This document shows positions 33,431 through 44,623 of a stretch of DNA of 64,000 nucleotides, piece by piece (position 1 is the first letter of the stretch; every line of letters starts with the position of its first letter). Where the stretch lies: positions 1 to 64,000 of the forward strand of contig ML769671.1 in assembly GCA_009733575.1 (NCBI GenBank), in the 5' to 3' direction. The DNA comes from Gymnopus androsaceus JB14 (lineage: Eukaryota > Basidiomycota > Agaricomycetes > Agaricales > Omphalotaceae). Position numbers and translations under genes: made by a program. The notes under the pieces were generated by a model, which saw only the letters and a list, made by a program, of their open reading frames with translations, was not told the DNA's origin and ran no database searches.

Positions 33431-33773
33431 GTAGTTACGCGTCGGTCACCAGTACTTTCTCGAGGATCAGCTCTATTCAAGTTGCTTATTCAAAAATAAG
33501 CCGAGCTTTATACGACCGCAGCCCTTCATAGAAGCTCAGGGAGTATACATATTATTACTGCCGCTAGCCATATCTATGAGCTCGTAGGCCCACAAGACCT
33601 TCCGCAGTATCTGGGGCTCCAGCTTCGACACGTGTAGGAGGTAAAGTTGGACCCACACAACCACTCAAAGCTCGCTCGGATATGTATATATATATACCTG
33701 ACCAGACCACTGTTTTCTCTCGTCAACCACACCTGAACTTTGCCAGTTTCAATCCCTCATACATTGCATACCA
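33431..33773 (+). promoter_or_regulatory. Promoter module C of the RGG-gene pair
   Basis: Carries the same blocks as module A, including CACGTGTAGGAGGTAAAGTT. A TATA-like ATATATATATACC at about 33687-33700 lies 75-85 nt before the second gene's ATG. Confidence 0.6.
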
Positions 33774-34397
33774 ATGTCGTCTACGACGACTAATCCGATT
33801 CAGGAATTCTTCGACCAGTATCCAGAATTCCCCTACGATCCCACTGGGGAAACAATGCCTCAATTCTGGAAACTATGTGATCAGAATGGTTGGGAACGCG
33901 ATACTCCTGAGCGAGATGAACCCCTCGATGGAATCCGGAATGCCATCGCCCTACAGTTCAATGCGTTCTATGGCAGCAATGTAGATGACTTGAACGGATG
34001 GCACAATTTGTGTCGAGCATTGCGAGTTCAGGATCTTCCTGATACGGTAAATGGCTGCAAGGCTGTAAGTAGAGCTGTATTTTCTCTTGCATTTTAGCTC
34101 AGGCTGAACAAACGCTTCCAATAGATTGTCAAAAAGATCCATGTTAACATATGCGACCTTGTTGATTATTCCCTCGGGAAACAAGAAGAGCTACCAAAAC
34201 TGCACGATTCAGAGCCAGAGCTCGCTGCATACAGTCGCAGCTCTGGGAAGATATACCCGCGCGAGAACGCCTACGCAGGTGGTCTGCTCAGGTTTCTGCT
34301 GAGACAGATCACCGGGAAATATATGGGTAACCGTAATCGGGGAAGAGGTCGAGGAAGAGGTCGAGGAGGCAGACAAGGTCGCGGTGGGCGTGGTTAG
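33774..34397 (+). CDS. Conserved fungal protein of unknown function with RGG tail (copy 2)
   Basis: 187 residues. Exons 33774-34064 and 34125-34397, with a 60-nt intron at the same place as in copy 1. Most of the chain is identical to copy 1. The largest differences are in residues 30-50 (QFWKLCDQNGWERDTPERDE against QFKELRDLKRWTWTRDERAQ) and in the RGG tail, which has one more repeat. Divergence concentrated in one segment hints at relaxed or positive selection there. Confidence 0.85.
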
Positions 34398-34600
34398 CAA
34401 CAAAATATCTCCTATGGAAAAGCTATCGTGTAGCAAAAATACATCTTGATCTTCGATGATGCCAGTACAAAAAATGTTTGTACCTGCGCACGTGGCCTTG
34501 GGAGTTGGGAGTTACTCGCTGGAAAAAAAAAGCATTTGCAAATATTCCCAACTCCAATGCACCAAGAGTGTGCTGTGCGTTTGGTATATCGAATCAGGTA

Positions 34601-34827
34601 AGATACGCTAAGGACGCAAGCGGCCCATATCACGTGACAGGCTCAAGCTGATATTGAGCCAGCAACCAATTTTTTCCCCAAAAGGCCACAGTAAGGTTAT
34701 GCAGAATTTTGAGGGCTTTCCGATGGTATAAATATCAAAGGGGTTTGTGAGTTTTTGAGAAAGCCTTAGCAAAATTACTTCGAATAAAGATCACGTGATA
34801 TACGCCCCTTGTGTCCTTAGCGTATCT
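34601..34827. mobile_element. 227-bp MITE with TA duplication
   Basis: Terminal repeats AGATACGCTAAGGAC are mirrored at the right, and the match continues imperfectly to CACGTGA (about 37 bp). TA flanks at 34599-34600 and 34828-34829. The paralogous site downstream of copy 1 (GAATCAGGTATCAGTC, 33009-33023) is empty and keeps a single TA, proving the insertion boundaries. Confidence 0.92.
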
Positions 34828-35029
34828 TATCAGTCTTTGACCAGATTCGATCACCATTCGATCACCATTCGCTTTGACCTTGCTTTGACCAGCTTTGATC
34901 ATACCGGTCAAAGCGAACTGCAGCTGCCAGCTGCGACTATATAAGCGCGAGGCAGACTGCACAGCTCTCTTCTTTACTTTCCTCCATCCTGTGTCATTTC
35001 CTGAACATTCAAGCGTTTACTACTACAGC

Positions 35030-35859
35030 ATGTCCATGCATTCGGAAATCACGGCTACATTCAGCCTTGCGCCGCGTTGTATACTCGTGCCCTTCTTGAA
35101 AGTGGAAGAAGACAGCACGGATACTAGTAACGACGACATGTGAGTACTCCTTTTGTTGTGAATAGGACGGAGAGCTTACGCAGGTCATCCAGAGCTCCCA
35201 GTCAAACACTCTCGGCCGAGGGCGAGCAATTTGGGTCAACCTCATCATCTACACCTATCATGTCCACCGAATCACCAGACTCCGTCGTCGGCTGGGGCAC
35301 GTTCCCAGAAGCGGCGGTCATGCACACGGAACGCCTGGACAATGCTGAAAGACCATCCTCCTCTTCGCCTACCCATACGTCTCTATCATACAGCCTTGAA
35401 CTTCCCAGTTCAGCTAAATTGCTGAATCGCGTAAAGGAGGCCAAGAGAATCGGCAGACCATTACACGAACTTGTTCACGAGCTACAGAACGAGTTTTATC
35501 CGTTGAATCCTCCGCCGGGGTACACTGCCCCTCCGATTAGGTTGTATCGCGCAACAGTCGCGAGGCTTGAACGATGGAACGAGATTGTGCAGGAGCAGAA
35601 TTCTATGGAACCGGAGCAGATTTCTGCTGCTCCGACTTTTAGGGAAGCGACGACGAAACGGGCGGAGGGGTCGCGGCCGTCAAGCTTCTGGGACTACTTG
35701 GGAGTGTCAGTGTCCTCGTGTGTAGGGAAGAGGAGAAAGAGGGAGCAGGAGGTGGAGCAGGACGACGATGCGGAGGTGGGATATAATAGACTTGAAGCAG
35801 GAAGTAGGCCGATACCTGGTATTGCAAGTAGAAAGAGGAGGAGGGCCAATGTACACTAG
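35030..35859 (+). CDS. Unknown Ser-rich protein with basic C-terminus
   Basis: 261 residues. Exons 35030-35139 and 35184-35859 with a 44-nt intron; an earlier AG would give a 26-nt intron and was rejected. ATG context ACAGCATGTCC, with TATATAAG at about 34940. No recognised domain. The N-terminus (EITATFSLAPRC) is followed by an acidic patch, a Ser-rich stretch, a helix-prone middle (LLNRVKEAKRIGRPLHELVHELQ) and a nuclear-signal-like end (RKRRR). A degraded copy lies at 54110-54440, so the gene belongs to the duplicated block. Confidence 0.65.
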
Positions 35860-36139
35860 AGTTCGGATGGGGTAGGCGGCCTTAGCTGCATTTCATATTA
35901 GATCGAGAGCAGCAACTTGAATGGAGAACATACTTTTTTTTCTTTGATTGAATGTGCCAGTGGGAATTCCATCTAGTCTGTGGACGAGAAGGGGGAAAAA
36001 AAGGAATTATAAAGTCGGTCGAGTAAACGGGTGTATGATCACTCTTCCATTTCTGTGAGCAAAGTATTCTGTCTATTATCGTCACCAGTACTAGGGTTGA
36101 AAAAAGATAAAGACTGGGACGTTATCCGCCTCATAAGTC
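35860..36139. other. Spacer downstream of the Ser-rich gene
   Basis: No gene seen. Confidence 0.5.
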
Positions 36140-37985
36140 TAGACACAAAACTTGCTCCAATCCGGTGGGGTCACGCGCGATACGACCCTCAAGCGTGGCC
36201 ATTCCTGCCCAAGCATACGTAAATGGGAGCTTTTGCGTTCGACACGCTTCCCTGTATCAGAGGTCTGTAATTTGAGCATTCCTAGCATGGGCCTGTTGCC
36301 AATGAAAATATCCATCGATATCATTGCAGTAGAAGTGTTACGACCATTGAAATGCATGCTAGAGCAACGTATGGTGATAACCGCTCTCCTGGAAGACTAA
36401 AGTCAGACAAAAGTTCATCGAGATACATTGTTCCCACCTATTCGAGCAGCCATGAAGAATAGTCCCAAAAATCTACGAGATTAATCATTAGCTTGGTTTA
36501 TATCCAGAGAATGGTTTGACCTCGCACCCTTCTTTATTTCTATCCACTAAACGCGGTGCTACAGCACGTACATACGTGCATGTACAGATCATCAGGAGAA
36601 TGACAAGAAGAAGTGATTGAAAGTTGAAGAGAGCAGACTAGGGACAGTGATCAGTATATAGACAGAATTTTGGCTGGAATAAGTACCATCTCTGGCCAGT
36701 TAGAGTCTTGAAGTCGTGGACGTTGCGGAGAAGAGCATATATGTTCACGTGGTTTAGACTTTGAGCGCTCAGGCTTGTTTGCGACTTTGATGAGCCTTTT
36801 TGACCATGAGGGAAGGAGAGCTCAGGGAGAGCTCCTGCTGAAACAAGTTTTTGAAGATAAATGGCACAATGTCGAGTTACAGGCAGGATCTAATGTACAG
36901 AATGCAGCCAACGGTACGTGTTTCTGCTATCGCGAAGCGCGATGATTTCGCTCACTGAACTTCGCAAACAGCCAAGGGGGGAAATTTCTCTATAGAACAG
37001 CTCCAAGAATTCGAAAACACCAATCTGAGTGACCTGTTTGTCGGTCAATCTCAGTCTCGGGGTGTCAAACGCCCTCATTCGACAGAGGAAGTTGAGGATG
37101 GGCCAAGGAAATTTCCTCGATCTGATACTGGCTGTCTACAACGCGTCATTCCCCAGGTATACTCACTCCCTGGCTTCTAATTGTGCGCCAACTAATGATA
37201 TCCCTCTAGCCGCACTTCCAACTATCAAAAACCTTCTCAACTCCGAATTTCACAACTATAAAGACCTACAATCGAGTTCCCCCAATTTTTATAGCTCCTC
37301 ATACTGTGTATTCCCCTGACGAGCGCAGTTGCCGAGCTTGGATAATCCCTGCTCGTGGCTCCTTGCCTTGCAACGCAGCAAGCTCGTCCATGGTCCTAGA
37401 CCCGACAGGTTCCCAACTGCTTGACATAAACGCCACAGAATCAATGATTCAATGGTCGCACGCAGCGTTGGTATCGTTTTAGAAGTACCTCATTCAGCTC
37501 AAAAAACTCAGCGCTTTTGGTCCGCTCGGTCTGTCGTTCCATTCTTCCGAGACTTCCAAGAAGGGAAAGGCTCGCGCGCCATCCCATGCAGCCGACGTGT
37601 CTGTGTCTCTTTCCCAGTCTTCGTTGGGCGCGCAATCGAGCGCACTATCCACTCGCTCATTGTCGCGAAATTTGGACTACTTCAAAGTGTATCATGATGC
37701 TCAAATTTCGATGCATGTGCGGAGTGCATTAGACCTGTTTACGTTCGTAGAGGAACAACCTGTTGCTTCCCAGGAGGGAGTGGAAGCCAGACCGATCAAG
37801 TACCGGCTGCTCAAAGGAGCTAGACTTGTTCTGGTAGACAAGAGGTCGAATGGAGTGTTGATTGCTTGAGAGCCAAGTTGGTGAGCTTTCGTTTTCAACG
37901 AAATGTAGAATTCAGCAGTTCTAATGGGTATTTGGCAGTAATACGATAGAGCTTGAATGTTAAAATTTTGCCACGGAGAATGTAC
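36140..37985 (+). repeat. Duplicated block, copy 1
   Basis: Shares nearly all its sequence with 38504-40150 (copy 2) and 54440-56215 (copy 3), from AAAACTTGCT to past the gene's stop. It contains the pseudogene at 36804-37869. Confidence 0.85.
36804..37869 (+). pseudogene. Lineage-specific repeat gene, copy 1 (broken)
   Basis: Homologous to the intact copy at 55050-56210. Possible start MSLFDHEG. The splice sites of both introns are preserved. In the last exon TGG is replaced by TAG (near 37481, GTTTTAGAAG), and a deletion near 37555-37565 removes several residues. The C-terminal part (LDYFKVYHDAQISMHVRSAL to LLIA-type end) is intact. Function unknown. Confidence 0.75.
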
Positions 37986-38009
37986 TGTATTTTAAAGAAT
38001 CTCTCTCTT

Positions 38010-38503
38010 NNNNNNNNNNNNNNNNNNNNNNNNNNNNNNNNNNNNNNNNNNNNNNNNNNNNNNNNNNNNNNNNNNNNNNNNNNNNNNNNNNNNNNNNNNN
38101 NNNNNNNNNNNNNNNNNNNNNNNNNNNNNNNNNNNNNNNNNNNNNNNNNNNNNNNNNNNNNNNNNNNNNNNNNNNNNNNNNNNNNNNNNNNNNNNNNNNN
38201 NNNNNNNNNNNNNNNNNNNNNNNNNNNNNNNNNNNNNNNNNNNNNNNNNNNNNNNNNNNNNNNNNNNNNNNNNNNNNNNNNNNNNNNNNNNNNNNNNNNN
38301 NNNNNNNNNNNNNNNNNNNNNNNNNNNNNNNNNNNNNNNNNNNNNNNNNNNNNNNNNNNNNNNNNNNNNNNNNNNNNNNNNNNNNNNNNNNNNNNNNNNN
38401 NNNNNNNNNNNNNNNNNNNNNNNNNNNNNNNNNNNNNNNNNNNNNNNNNNNNNNNNNNNNNNNNNNNNNNNNNNNNNNNNNNNNNNNNNNNNNNNNNNNN
38501 NNN
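38010..38503. other. Assembly gap (N run)
   Basis: 494 undetermined bases between copies 1 and 2 of the duplicated block. Any frame across it is meaningless. The gap probably exists because the flanks are repeats. Confidence 0.99.
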
Positions 38504-38848
38504 TTGAAGAATCAGTCCCAGATCTACGAGATTCATCATCTAGCTTCGCTTGGTTTATATCCAGAGAATGGTTCGACCTCGCACCCTTCTTTATTTCTAT
38601 CCACTAAACGCGGTGCTACAGCACGTACATACGTGCATGTACAAATCATCAGGAGAATGACCAGAAGAAGTGATTGAAAGTTGAAGAGAGCAGACTAGGG
38701 ACAGTGATCAGTATATAAACAAAATTTTGGCTGGAATAAGTACCATCTCTGGCCAGTTAGAGTCTTGAAGTCGTGGACGTTGCGGAGAAGAGCATATATA
38801 TGTTCACGTGGCTTAGACTTTAAGCGCTCAGGCTTATTCGCGACTTTG

Positions 38849-40024
38849 ATGAGCCTTTTTGACCATGAGGGACCAGGAGAGCTCCTGCTGACAGTTTTTG
38901 AAGATAAACGGCACAATATCGAGTTACAAGCGGGATCTAATATGCATAATGCAGCCAACGGTACGTGTTTCTGCTATCGCGAAGCGCGATGATTTCGCTC
39001 ACTGAACTTCGCAAACAGCCAAGGAGGAAAATTCTCTCTAGAACAGCTCCAAGAATTCGAAAACACCAATCTAAGTGACCTGTTTGTCGGTCAATCTCAG
39101 TCTCGGGGTGTCAAACGCCCCATTCGACAGAGGAAGCTGAGGATGGGCCAGGAAATTTCCTCGATCTGATACTGGCTCTCTACAACGCGTCATTCCACAG
39201 GTATACTCGCTTCCTGGCTTCTAGTTGTGCTTCAACTAATGATATCCCTCTAGCCGCACATTCAACTATCAGACCTTCTCAACTCCGAATTTCACAATGA
39301 TAAAAGCCTACAATCGAGTTCCCCCAATTTTTATAGCTCCTCATACTGTGCATTCCCCTGACGAGCGCAGTTTCCGAGCTTGGATAATCCCTGCTCGAGG
39401 TTCCTTGCCTTGGAACGAAGCAAGCTCGTCCATGGTCCTAGACCCGACAGGTTCCCAAGTGCTTGCTATAAACGCCACAGAATCGATGATTCAATGGTCG
39501 CATGCAGCGTTGGTATCGTTTTGGAAGTATCTCATTCAGCTCAAAAATCTAAACACCTTCGGTCCACTCAGTCTGTCGTTCCATCCTTCCAAGACTTCCC
39601 TCCTACTCAAGAAGGAAAAGTCTCGCGCGCCATCCCATGCAGCCGACGTGTCTGTGTCTATTTCCCAGTCTTCGTTGGGCGCGCGATCGAGCACGTTGGG
39701 CACGCAATCGAGCACGTTGGGCACGCAATCGAGCACGTTGGGCACGCAATCGAGCAGTTGGGCACGCAATCGAGCACGTTGGGCGCGCAATCGAGCACGT
39801 TATCCACTCGCTCATTGTCGCGAGATTTGGACTACTTCAAATTGTATCATGATGCTCAAATTTCGATGCATTTACGGAGTGCATTAGACTTGTTTCCGTT
39901 TGTAGAGGAACAACCTGTTGCTTCCCAGGAGGAGTGGAAGCCAGACCGATCAAGTACCGGCTGCTCAAAGGAGCTAGACTTGTTCTGGTAGACAGAGAGG
40001 TCGGATGGAGTGTTGATTGCTTGA
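38849..40024 (+). pseudogene. Lineage-specific repeat gene, copy 2, with 21-bp expansion
   Basis: Possible start MSLFDHEGPGELLL. The second exon lacks one T (CGCCCCATTC against CGCCCTCATTC), which shifts the frame. The third exon carries an expanded 21-bp minisatellite (39673-39800) coding SSTLGTQ repeats. One repeat unit is a base short, giving a second frameshift. The rest parallels the intact copy at 55050-56210. Confidence 0.75.
39673..39800 (+). repeat. 21-bp minisatellite, about six units
   Basis: Unit TTGGGCACGCAATCGAGCACG. The other two copies of the gene have a single unit here. One unit lacks a C. Confidence 0.9.
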
Positions 40025-40155
40025 GAGCCAAGTTGGTGAGCTTTCGTTTTCAACCAAATGTAGAATTCAGCAGTTCTAATGGGTATTTGGCAGTAATATG
40101 ATCGATAGAGCTTGAATGTTAAAATTTTGCCACGGAGAATGTATTTTAAAGAATA

Positions 40156-40690
40156 TTAACCTATATATGATCTGTATTGGTAGAGCGCACGACCAACATT
40201 GAGCCTGAGCTCTTGAAGGGCGGGCAGTTCCTTTAGGCGAGCGATAAAATCGTGAGCCTCCCAAGCATACGGGTATCGATATTCTCCATTCATTAGAGAA
40301 AGTGGTGATGATGATTTTGTAAAGTTTCCGTATAGAGGTTCCTCTGACGATCCGTAGGTCTGAAAAATAAGCAACTGACTTGTAAGTCGATGCTAAGACT
40401 GGAGCTACGCAATATGCTTTCTGTGATTAGTTCCTCCAATCTTGCATAGGCCTCAGTTATGAGAGCGGGCGGAAGCTCGATTGTGAGGTTCGTCCAGAAT
40501 TCTGGCGACGAGTAGACAGATCTCCAACGCGAATAGACCTAAGTAAGATTGTGGGGGGAGTTGATAGAGTTTGAGGAATCAGAGGAGCTGTAGGAGAATG
40601 TGTGGGCCAGTGGCTCTAAGGGAGGATAGACTGAAGGTATCTTTCGACCAAATTAGATTCATCTGGGGAGAGTCGAGTTAGAGTTTCGCA
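40156..40690 (-). pseudogene. F-box-type protein fragment
   Basis: On the minus strand, VYSRWRSVYSSPEFWTNLTI (about 40500-40560) resembles the post-F-box WR...P.LW segment of basidiomycete F-box proteins. RLKELPALQELRLNVGRALY further on is LRR-like. No F-box or complete frame was found, so it is a fragment. Confidence 0.4.
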
Positions 40691-40789
40691 GCTCGCCCGG
40701 GCCGTTGTTTGCCAATGTAATCTGACGCCCAGCGCCGTTAGCGCTCAGCTCAGCGTCTGTCACTTTTTTCCGCGACCGCGACCGCGAGG

Positions 40790-41909
40790 ATGTTTGCTAC
40801 GCTTCGTCGCTGCGCGCAAGTGATATCTTCCACCTCCAAATCCTCTTCATCAAAATCACCACTTGCTCGAACCACTGTTGATGGACTTTTCAGAACTTAC
40901 AAGCCCGTTACTCCCTCTCTCCGTCATTTAAAGCGACCATTAAACCCGCATTTATACCAAGGGAGACCTATAAGGCTTCTCACGTATCCTCTACGAAAGT
41001 CTGGTGGTCGTAACAATTCCGGAAAAATCACGGTCAGACATAGAGGCGGAGGGCACAAGCAGCGAATACGTGTCGTTGACTGGAAAAGAGACGAACCTGG
41101 GATATGGGACGTTACCAGAATCGAGTATGATCCAGGCCGCAGTGCCCATCTTGCTCTCATTAAACGTCGCGGTTTACCAGCACCAGGTCATGAATCAAGT
41201 CCTGGCTGGGCTTATATACTGGCTACAGATGGAATGCGTGCAGGCGACAGCGTACAGAGCTTTCGTTCTGGAATTCCACCTGATCTAGTTCCAGGTCTAA
41301 ACCTTACTCTTCCCTCGAAAAAATCCCAGAATGGTGAGATTGATACTTCATCCTCCCTCGCGCTCGGTATATTCCGTGCGCTTACCATTAAATCTGGAAA
41401 CGTCCTTCCTCTCGTGCTCATTCCTCCTGGCACTGTTGTCCACAACCTCACACTTACTCCTACCGGTCCCGCGCGTCTTCGTTCGCAGCGCTGGCACTTC
41501 TGCTCTCGTTGTCTCGCACGAAACTGCAGCTCAATCCCCTTCTCCCAATCCTACACTCTATACTCAAGTTCGTCTTGCCTCTGGCGAGATTCGTCGGGTT
41601 CTCCAGGGTGCTTTCGCCACTGTCGGCGCAGTCTCCAACCCACTGTGGAAAAATCGCTCTCTTGGGAAAGCTGGTCGTCGTCGCTGGCTCGGATGGCGTC
41701 CTGCTGTTCGTGGTGTGGCAATGAACGCCGTAGATCATCCACATGGAGGAGGTAGAGGAAAGGGAAAGAGTAACAAGCATCCTGTCAGTATCTGGGGCTG
41801 GGGTACAAAGGGAACGAGGACAAGGAAGCCTGGTCCAAAGGGTCCGAAGAACAGCAACAAGCTTGTTGTGAAGGAGAGGCCGAGAGGTGTTGAGAGAAGG
41901 AAGATTTAG
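40790..41909 (+). CDS. Mitochondrial ribosomal protein uL2m
   Basis: About 372 residues. The N-terminus is Arg/Ser-rich ([20 protein letters not shown]), like a mitochondrial presequence. Hallmarks of uL2 follow: [76 protein letters not shown] and [11 protein letters not shown]. It belongs to the large mitoribosomal subunit near the peptidyl-transferase centre. The frame is broken once near 41476 (GCGCGTCTTCGTTCG), where one base too many separates GPAR from FVRSAGT. The gene is essential in fungi and both halves are perfectly conserved, so I regard this as a consensus error and not a real lesion. No introns. Confidence 0.93.
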
Positions 41910-42327
41910 ACATACATCGCAATAATATTTTCATGCCAATCGCAGATTTACATGAACTCATTACAGATATACGCTGAGTAGTACCTTTAAAGAGACACTC
42001 GCTACCGGCAGTCTTCTACCAATAAACTCCTTGAGCCACTCCTTCCAGGGCCCATAAAGCACCTTGAGAATTTATTAACGTTGATTTCAATTTCCTATCT
42101 CATTCAGCAATTATGGCAGTCGCGAATTTGACTAGAATATTTCATGCATAAATGTTCTGTATGAGTTACAACAGATACTTCTAAGTGCGTTACAACATTA
42201 GTACATACACGTCTAGTAGAAAGCGAAATTTGTCCCAGGGTTTGAGTAGTATGAGTGACCGAGCCAACACGAGAACGCACAGCGTTTTCCAGCACATTTT
42301 CCAGCCTTCACATGATCCATGTATCTT

Positions 42328-43655
42328 TCAAGGCTCTTCATCGTCAACAACACGCTGATGAATCGTCGGCCTAACTTCAACATCAACCATAACCCAAGCT
42401 TCCGACCCTTTCTTCGAGTTTGGACTCTTCCGCTTTCCAAACATCGAGCTCATACTCGGACGACGCGTCGGAGTGTGTGGACGAAACGAAATTGGAGCAT
42501 CGTCCAGACCATCCGGTGAGGAGGTATCCATGTCTTCATCAACAGAGCTCACACTGGTAGCAGGCGTTAAGCTAGATTGGGACCGGGAGTGGTGCCGGTG
42601 AGAGCCAAAACTGAAACCACGTCGCAACGACGAGGTAGGAGACGAATGTGTGCTTTCCGTACGCGATGTGGTATGAGAAGAAGCAGAGCTATATGATCGC
42701 GATAGGGAGAAAAGGGACAATGAAGAAGAGGAAGGTTTTGCACTTGAGGGCAAACGGGAAGGTAGTGTGTTCTGGCGTACAGGTGTCTCGAGTTCGTCGC
42801 GACGAGTCATGGGAGTGAGTTGGAAAGGTTCCGAGATTTCAGGTCGTTTTGGACCATACGATGGAGGCTTAGTATACCCTACAGAGAAAATCTGAGGTAC
42901 CCATGCGGGATGAAAATCTCCGGGGAGTAAATCGTCTTCAATAGATTTCGAAAAGTTTTGTTGATCTTGTTCATTGAAATCAACGTCGATGTAGTTCGAC
43001 GTCGAAGTGGTAGTCGTAGAAAAACGTGAAGCCTGCGGGGAGAAAAAAGACACCGGTGAGCAAGGTATCGGTGTAAGGGAGAATATGTATGCTGACCAAG
43101 TGGGGTTCGCAGTCGGGATGCTCGGAGTCGTAATAGAAAGAAGAAAGATAGGCATTGTTATCGTCTCCCCAAGCTGAGTGCTCATTCTCTTCCAGGTGTC
43201 CGGATGAGCCTTCCTGTCCAGCAAGTTGCTTACCAGAAAACGTCGACATGCCATGGTCTGGATCCCATATAGCAGCAAATGTCAGCGCTGACTTTGGTGT
43301 GGGATTGGCCACAGTCCGTAACTGGGACGTGTAAACGACACATGCACTGTCTTGCGAGTATATGGAATCCTTCATTTCATTCATTACAGTAAGTTTTTAG
43401 AAGTGCCGAAAAATGAAATGCCTCACCTGATCTGCTACCTCGGAAAGAGGAGGAAGGTAGGTTCGGCCTTCGCGACAATGTAGCTTTTCGAAGTGATCTG
43501 GGAGCCATGAGCATCATGCATGTACGGAATGCGCTTTAGAACATACCTCTCGACCGTGTATGGGCGCCCGTGAATGTATCGTCCATATTATCTACAGTCT
43601 TGAAATATTCAAACGTAGAATGCTCTATATCTCTCGGTGTCAAGAGAGAACTCAT
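42328..43655 (-). CDS. Unknown conserved protein, paralogue 1
   Basis: 385 residues in four exons: 43547-43655, 43427-43497, 43097-43369, 42328-43032; the frame is intact. The protein starts MSSLLTPRDIEHSTFEYFK. It contains SALTFAAIWDPDHG and a DLLPGDFHPAWVPQIFSVGY block, then a long Ser-rich disordered tail, and ends SEAWVMVDVEVRPTIHQRVV. I recognise no named domain. The IWD block and the C-terminal W...V/I...QRV block recur in the gene 1 kb away (44624-45690), so the two are paralogues. Probably specific to Agaricomycetes. Confidence 0.75.
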
Positions 43656-44623
43656 TGTGGCGGTGGATGAAGCCGAGCTAGTCGTGGATTGCTTCTATAC
43701 AAAGGTCCACTGTAAGTGACAGGAAAGAGCTTCATTGGATGATAACGCACATTATCATCGTATAAGGTATCAAGGTGGAGGGCTGGGAGCTTATTCGTTC
43801 GCGGCATTGCGTTTCAAAGAGTACAAAGAACCGGGAACAAAGAGATACTGGATAACAACGAACGCGTCAGTTGGTATCATACAGTTGATAGATACACTAC
43901 TTCAATACCAAATCAACTACGAAAGCAGAGGAGTGCTTTCGAGTGGGGTCCCTAACCAGCAGGAGCAAGAGAGGCAAGTAGAGGAAAGGAATAGACTGGG
44001 AATAGAATATCATTCTATTGAATCCTTTTCAAGGCTCGGTGTCATTTGGTTGCCATGTGCTAAGAGACAAAGGCGCATTGGTAACCGTTCGACGAACGCG
44101 TATTTTTCGCGATGAAATCCACTGGAGTAGCTCATCGTAAGTCGAGGATGCTTCAGAACGTTATCCCAGCTATACTGGCCGCTTCAAGCCACGAAATCTA
44201 AAGGTGAAGGAAACAAACAAGAGACGCGACAAAACATGTGTCAAAATCCTTCCCACACATGTACGTAACGCGCCTCACCCAACCCGCTCGTACCTGTTCG
44301 TACCTGGCTCTAATCAGCCCCACAAGGAGCTGGAGGTGGAGCTTGGTGGAACAGTATCAGGACTATTCCGAGGACGTTCTCCAGGGCTATAATGAGCCCG
44401 ATAAGAAAAAGGCTTGGGCCTAGGCATGTAAGTATATTACTCGTACAATAATACATGTATCCTATATTCTTCTGTCATAAGCAGCATAAATTGAATGCTG
44501 GCCTTGAGGTTGACTGAAGGCCTGCTTCTAACACCTAATCATGTAAGTAGTAAGGAATGAAATGAAGCAACGCCTGCATGCTTAAACCTGATTATAGTAT
44601 ACACAAGTCCAGAGCGCCGTCCT
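43656..44623. other. Spacer between the two paralogues
   Basis: Contains a 126-codon open frame on the plus strand (43735-44115) without known motifs. I do not call it a gene. Confidence 0.4.

Larger units (their letters stand above)
38504..40150 (+). repeat. Duplicated block, copy 2
   Basis: Begins at the gap and matches copy 1 up to GTTAAAATTTTGCCACGGAG downstream of the gene. Contains the broken gene at 38849-40024. Confidence 0.85.

Noticed and set aside
35140..35165. A 26-nt intron in the Ser-rich gene
   Set aside because: Shorter than any other intron in the window; the next AG gives a 44-nt intron in the same frame.
37895..38539. Long open frames across the N gap
   Set aside because: Artefact of undetermined bases.
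43735..44115. 126-codon plus-strand frame
   Set aside because: No motif, no repeat elsewhere, lies in the spacer between two minus-strand genes; kept only as a note.
44204..44392. Frame containing RSYLFVPGSN, reminiscent of citrate-lyase-type aldolase starts
   Set aside because: 62 codons, nothing else of the family follows, no splice extension found.
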